Of a stretch of DNA of 64,000 nucleotides, positions 61,984 to 64,000 are shown piece after piece. The number at the start of each line of letters is the position of its first letter. The stretch's first letter is position 1. Source of the DNA: Serilophus lunatus. Its lineage: Eukaryota > Chordata > Aves > Passeriformes > Eurylaimidae. The notes under the pieces are model-generated. The model made no database searches and was not told where the DNA came from. It saw only the letters and a list, made by a program, of their open reading frames with translations. A program made the position numbers and the translations under genes. Where the stretch lies: positions 8,694 through 72,693 of the forward strand of contig VXBA01001688.1 in the NCBI GenBank assembly GCA_013399895.1. Direction: 5' to 3'.

Positions 61984-62549
61984 NNNNNNNNNNNNNNNNN
62001 NNNNNNNNNNNNNNNNNNNNNNNNNNNNNNNNNNNNNNNNNNNNNNNNNNNNNNNNNNNNNNNNNNNNNNNNNNNNNNNNNNNNNNNNNNNNNNNNNNNN
62101 NNNNNNNNNNNNNNNNNNNNNNNNNNNNNNNNNNNNNNNNNNNNNNNNNNNNNNNNNNNNNNNNNNNNNNNNNNNNNNNNNNNNNNNNNNNNNNNNNNNN
62201 NNNNNNNNNNNNNNNNNNNNNNNNNNNNNNNNNNNNNNNNNNNNNNNNNNNNNNNNNNNNNNNNNNNNNNNNNNNNNNNNNNNNNNNNNNNNNNNNNNNN
62301 NNNNNNNNNNNNNNNNNNNNNNNNNNNNNNNNNNNNNNNNNNNNNNNNNNNNNNNNNNNNNNNNNNNNNNNNNNNNNNNNNNNNNNNNNNNNNNNNNNNN
62401 NNNNNNNNNNNNNNNNNNNNNNNNNNNNNNNNNNNNNNNNNNNNNNNNNNNNNNNNNNNNNNNNNNNNNNNNNNNNNNNNNNNNNNNNNNNNNNNNNNNN
62501 NNNNNNNNNNNNNNNNNNNNNNNNNNNNNNNNNNNNNNNNNNNNNNNNN
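61984..62549. other. assembly gap, 566 N
   Basis: 566 unspecified bases inside the CR1. By comparison with the copy at 7.2-9.3 kb, a colinear element would need roughly 1.4 kb here. Confidence 0.99.
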
Positions 62550-62690
62550 GATACATCCTCTTCTTTTTCCTTAGTTCTTTCAAAAGCTCCTTACCCATCC
62601 AACCCGGCCGCCTGCCACTACGGCTCGTCTTTGAACACATCGGGACAGCCGCTTCCTGCACCTTCAAGACCTCAGCCTTGAAACGTATTT
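62550..62690 (-). pseudogene. CR1 ORF2 linker fragment
   Basis: MCSKTSRSGRRPGWMGKELL then KELRKKKRMY corresponds to the linker after the endonuclease in the copy at 8643-8790. A 20-base plus-strand match (AAAAGCTCCTTACCCATCCA) occurs at 62582-62601 and 8676-8695. The endonuclease itself is missing by 5' truncation. Confidence 0.8.
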
Positions 62691-64000
62691 GTTCTGCATT
62701 ACCATTTTTCCTATTATCAAAGAGTCACTTAAAGAGTGAAACCACCAAGTTTGGCTACTTATCTGAAGATGGGTGCTGATAAGCATTTGAATTTCATTTG
62801 TACTACCACACTAAGATCAGTGAGTCATTAATGCCATGCTTCTATTTAGTGTAAACTTGTGAGTAAACATCATTGCTTAAACTAACCAAAAAAAAAAACA
62901 AAAAAAAAAACACAAAAAGAACAGCAGAAAACAGAGTGGATCACAAATCTCTCACTAACTTCTCTGTATTTGTTGTCTTAAAGGCATAAAGTGCTTGCCT
63001 TTTTTTAAATGATTATTTATTTTGTTTATACTCATGGCCCTTGATTCATCCTCTGAATCACTAGAAATAGCATTCTTTCCTTGTTTAAGACAGAGGAGAT
63101 GTTGATCTTAAGCTCACATTAGAAAATTAGTAATGCCAATGCTGTTTCTCAGCCCTCCCAATCCTAGTGGTTGAAATCCATCTTCATGGATGGAGAGGAG
63201 GGGAGAGGAGGATGTGCTCCAGACCTGTTCACCACTTTAATCCACAGAATAGGGTCTACCACATAGATACCCCGATATTTAGCCATTTCCATCAGAGACT
63301 GACAAGTCATCTAGTAGTTTAAATCATGAATCTGACTGTTAACCCAGAACCTTGTCCCTGTAAAGATGCAGCAGTCTGCTCACAGCTTTCATCTTGCAGA
63401 TCCAAGACTATGACTCAGACCTATAAAAGGATTTAGATCTCTATAGCAAGTCATCAGCAGAACTTCGCTCAAAACATTCAAGCCTCAGTGACCTCTCTCT
63501 AAACACAGTGCTAAGTAAATCCTTGGGACACCTAATATTTGAGGCAGGCAGTTTAGTGCATGTCTCTTGTTTAGTTTAGCACTTGTGCAGACATGACTAA
63601 GAAAAGTCACTGCTAATTCACTACCATCAAGGCCCACAGATGCTCCCTACCTCAGTCCCCAGGTGCTGACTTCAGCAGGCACACTGAGATCAAGCCCAGC
63701 AGATCACAGCAGTTTGCCCAAAACTGTGGTCAGCCAAGAGAAAGCTGGTAACAGTATGTGTATCTAGCAACAGCAGGCCTCTACTAGAGTATTTTGATGT
63801 CACTTGCCAAGACTAAGATACACAGCTACTGAAACTAGTAGCTTACAACTCTTTTTTATAATACACTAAATATTTTAGTTGGCTCCTGAAAGAGTAAAAA
63901 GTGCACTAGCAACTTGAGGACTGGCCAGAAGTTTTGTCTTTCAAAATTATATTCTGAAAAAATCACAGGTCTGGTTCTCCAAAAAATTAGACTTTGGTTT
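62691..64000. other. unique AT-rich DNA, no feature seen
   Basis: It contains an A-rich tract at about 62887-62920 with C interruptions. No gene or interspersed repeat recognised to the window end. Confidence 0.5.

Larger units (their letters stand above)
61425..62690 (-). mobile_element. young CR1 LINE interrupted by an assembly gap
   Basis: On the minus strand, the right part (62690-62550) is the ORF2 linker (KVQEAAVPMCSKTSRSGRRP, then GWMGKELLKELRKKKRMY), followed by a run of N and then the ORF2 C-terminus and 3' noncoding region (61983-61425). The end is GGTTTAGATGGTATAGACGT, GGACTTGATGATCTCCATGG, TCTCTTCCAACC and repeated ATTCTGTGTGTGTA. The C-terminal frame is open over 127 codons, making this the best preserved copy here. 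The reverse transcriptase expected between the two parts lies in the gap or has been lost. The 5' truncation is near 62690. Confidence 0.93.

Noticed and set aside
61650..62681. Long frames on both strands across the run of N
   Set aside because: They are open only because N cannot be read as stop; the flanking real sequence is CR1 on the minus strand.
1..64000. CRISPR arrays, operons, tRNA or rRNA genes
   Set aside because: No regularly spaced identical repeats, no cloverleaf-like gene or rRNA segment was recognised by eye, and the sequence is vertebrate nuclear DNA. A covariance-model scan would be needed to exclude small RNAs fully.

Overview
This window looks like vertebrate, almost certainly avian, nuclear DNA. 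It is AT-rich and gene-poor, with no operons, no densely packed reading frames and no recognisable host coding exon. It is scattered with chicken-repeat-1 (CR1) LINE fragments on both strands and carries at least one long terminal repeat of a type typical of birds. The CR1 pieces are recognised by their ORF2 protein (endonuclease, linker, reverse transcriptase and the C-terminal ERVQRRAT...EERLRELGLFSLEKRRLRGDL-type region) and by their 3' tails (a GATGATCT...TTCCAACC-like block followed by ATTCTGTG-like octamers). Exact bird lineage cannot be read from the sequence alone.

Layout: 1-500 is GC- and CpG-rich, with one splice-donor-like GTGAGT, and may be the edge of a CpG island or 5' exon. 745-1231 holds a minus-strand CR1 tail abutting a possible LTR. 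3860-4720 holds an internally deleted plus-strand CR1 meeting a minus-strand CR1 tail to tail. 7256-9337 is the longest CR1 body (minus strand, endonuclease C-half to reverse transcriptase), cut at both ends. Further CR1 pieces lie at 13024-13540 (-), 19163-19317 (+), 27745-28058 (-), 29009-29455 (+), 39287-40268 (+), 57156-57385 (+) and 61425-62690 (-, interrupted by a 566-N gap). A probable ERVL-like solo LTR occupies 52728-53616 and a weaker LTR candidate 58627-59185. Microsatellites include an AAGGG/CCCTT repeat that itself contains an assembly gap.

Between these lie long stretches (notably 19.3-27.7, 29.5-39.3 and 40.3-49.2 kb) in which I see no gene, RNA gene or recognisable repeat beyond short low-complexity tracts. 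The ORF2 fragments are all broken by stops, frameshifts, truncations or gaps, so nothing here is likely to be expressed as an active element. No new multi-gene biological system is visible. The most useful observations are structural: mosaic and doubly truncated CR1 copies, two copies of one CR1 subfamily tail in opposite orientation 42 kb apart, an apparently mis-sized or deletion-hiding assembly gap inside a CR1, and a CCATGG-rich segment inside the LTR.
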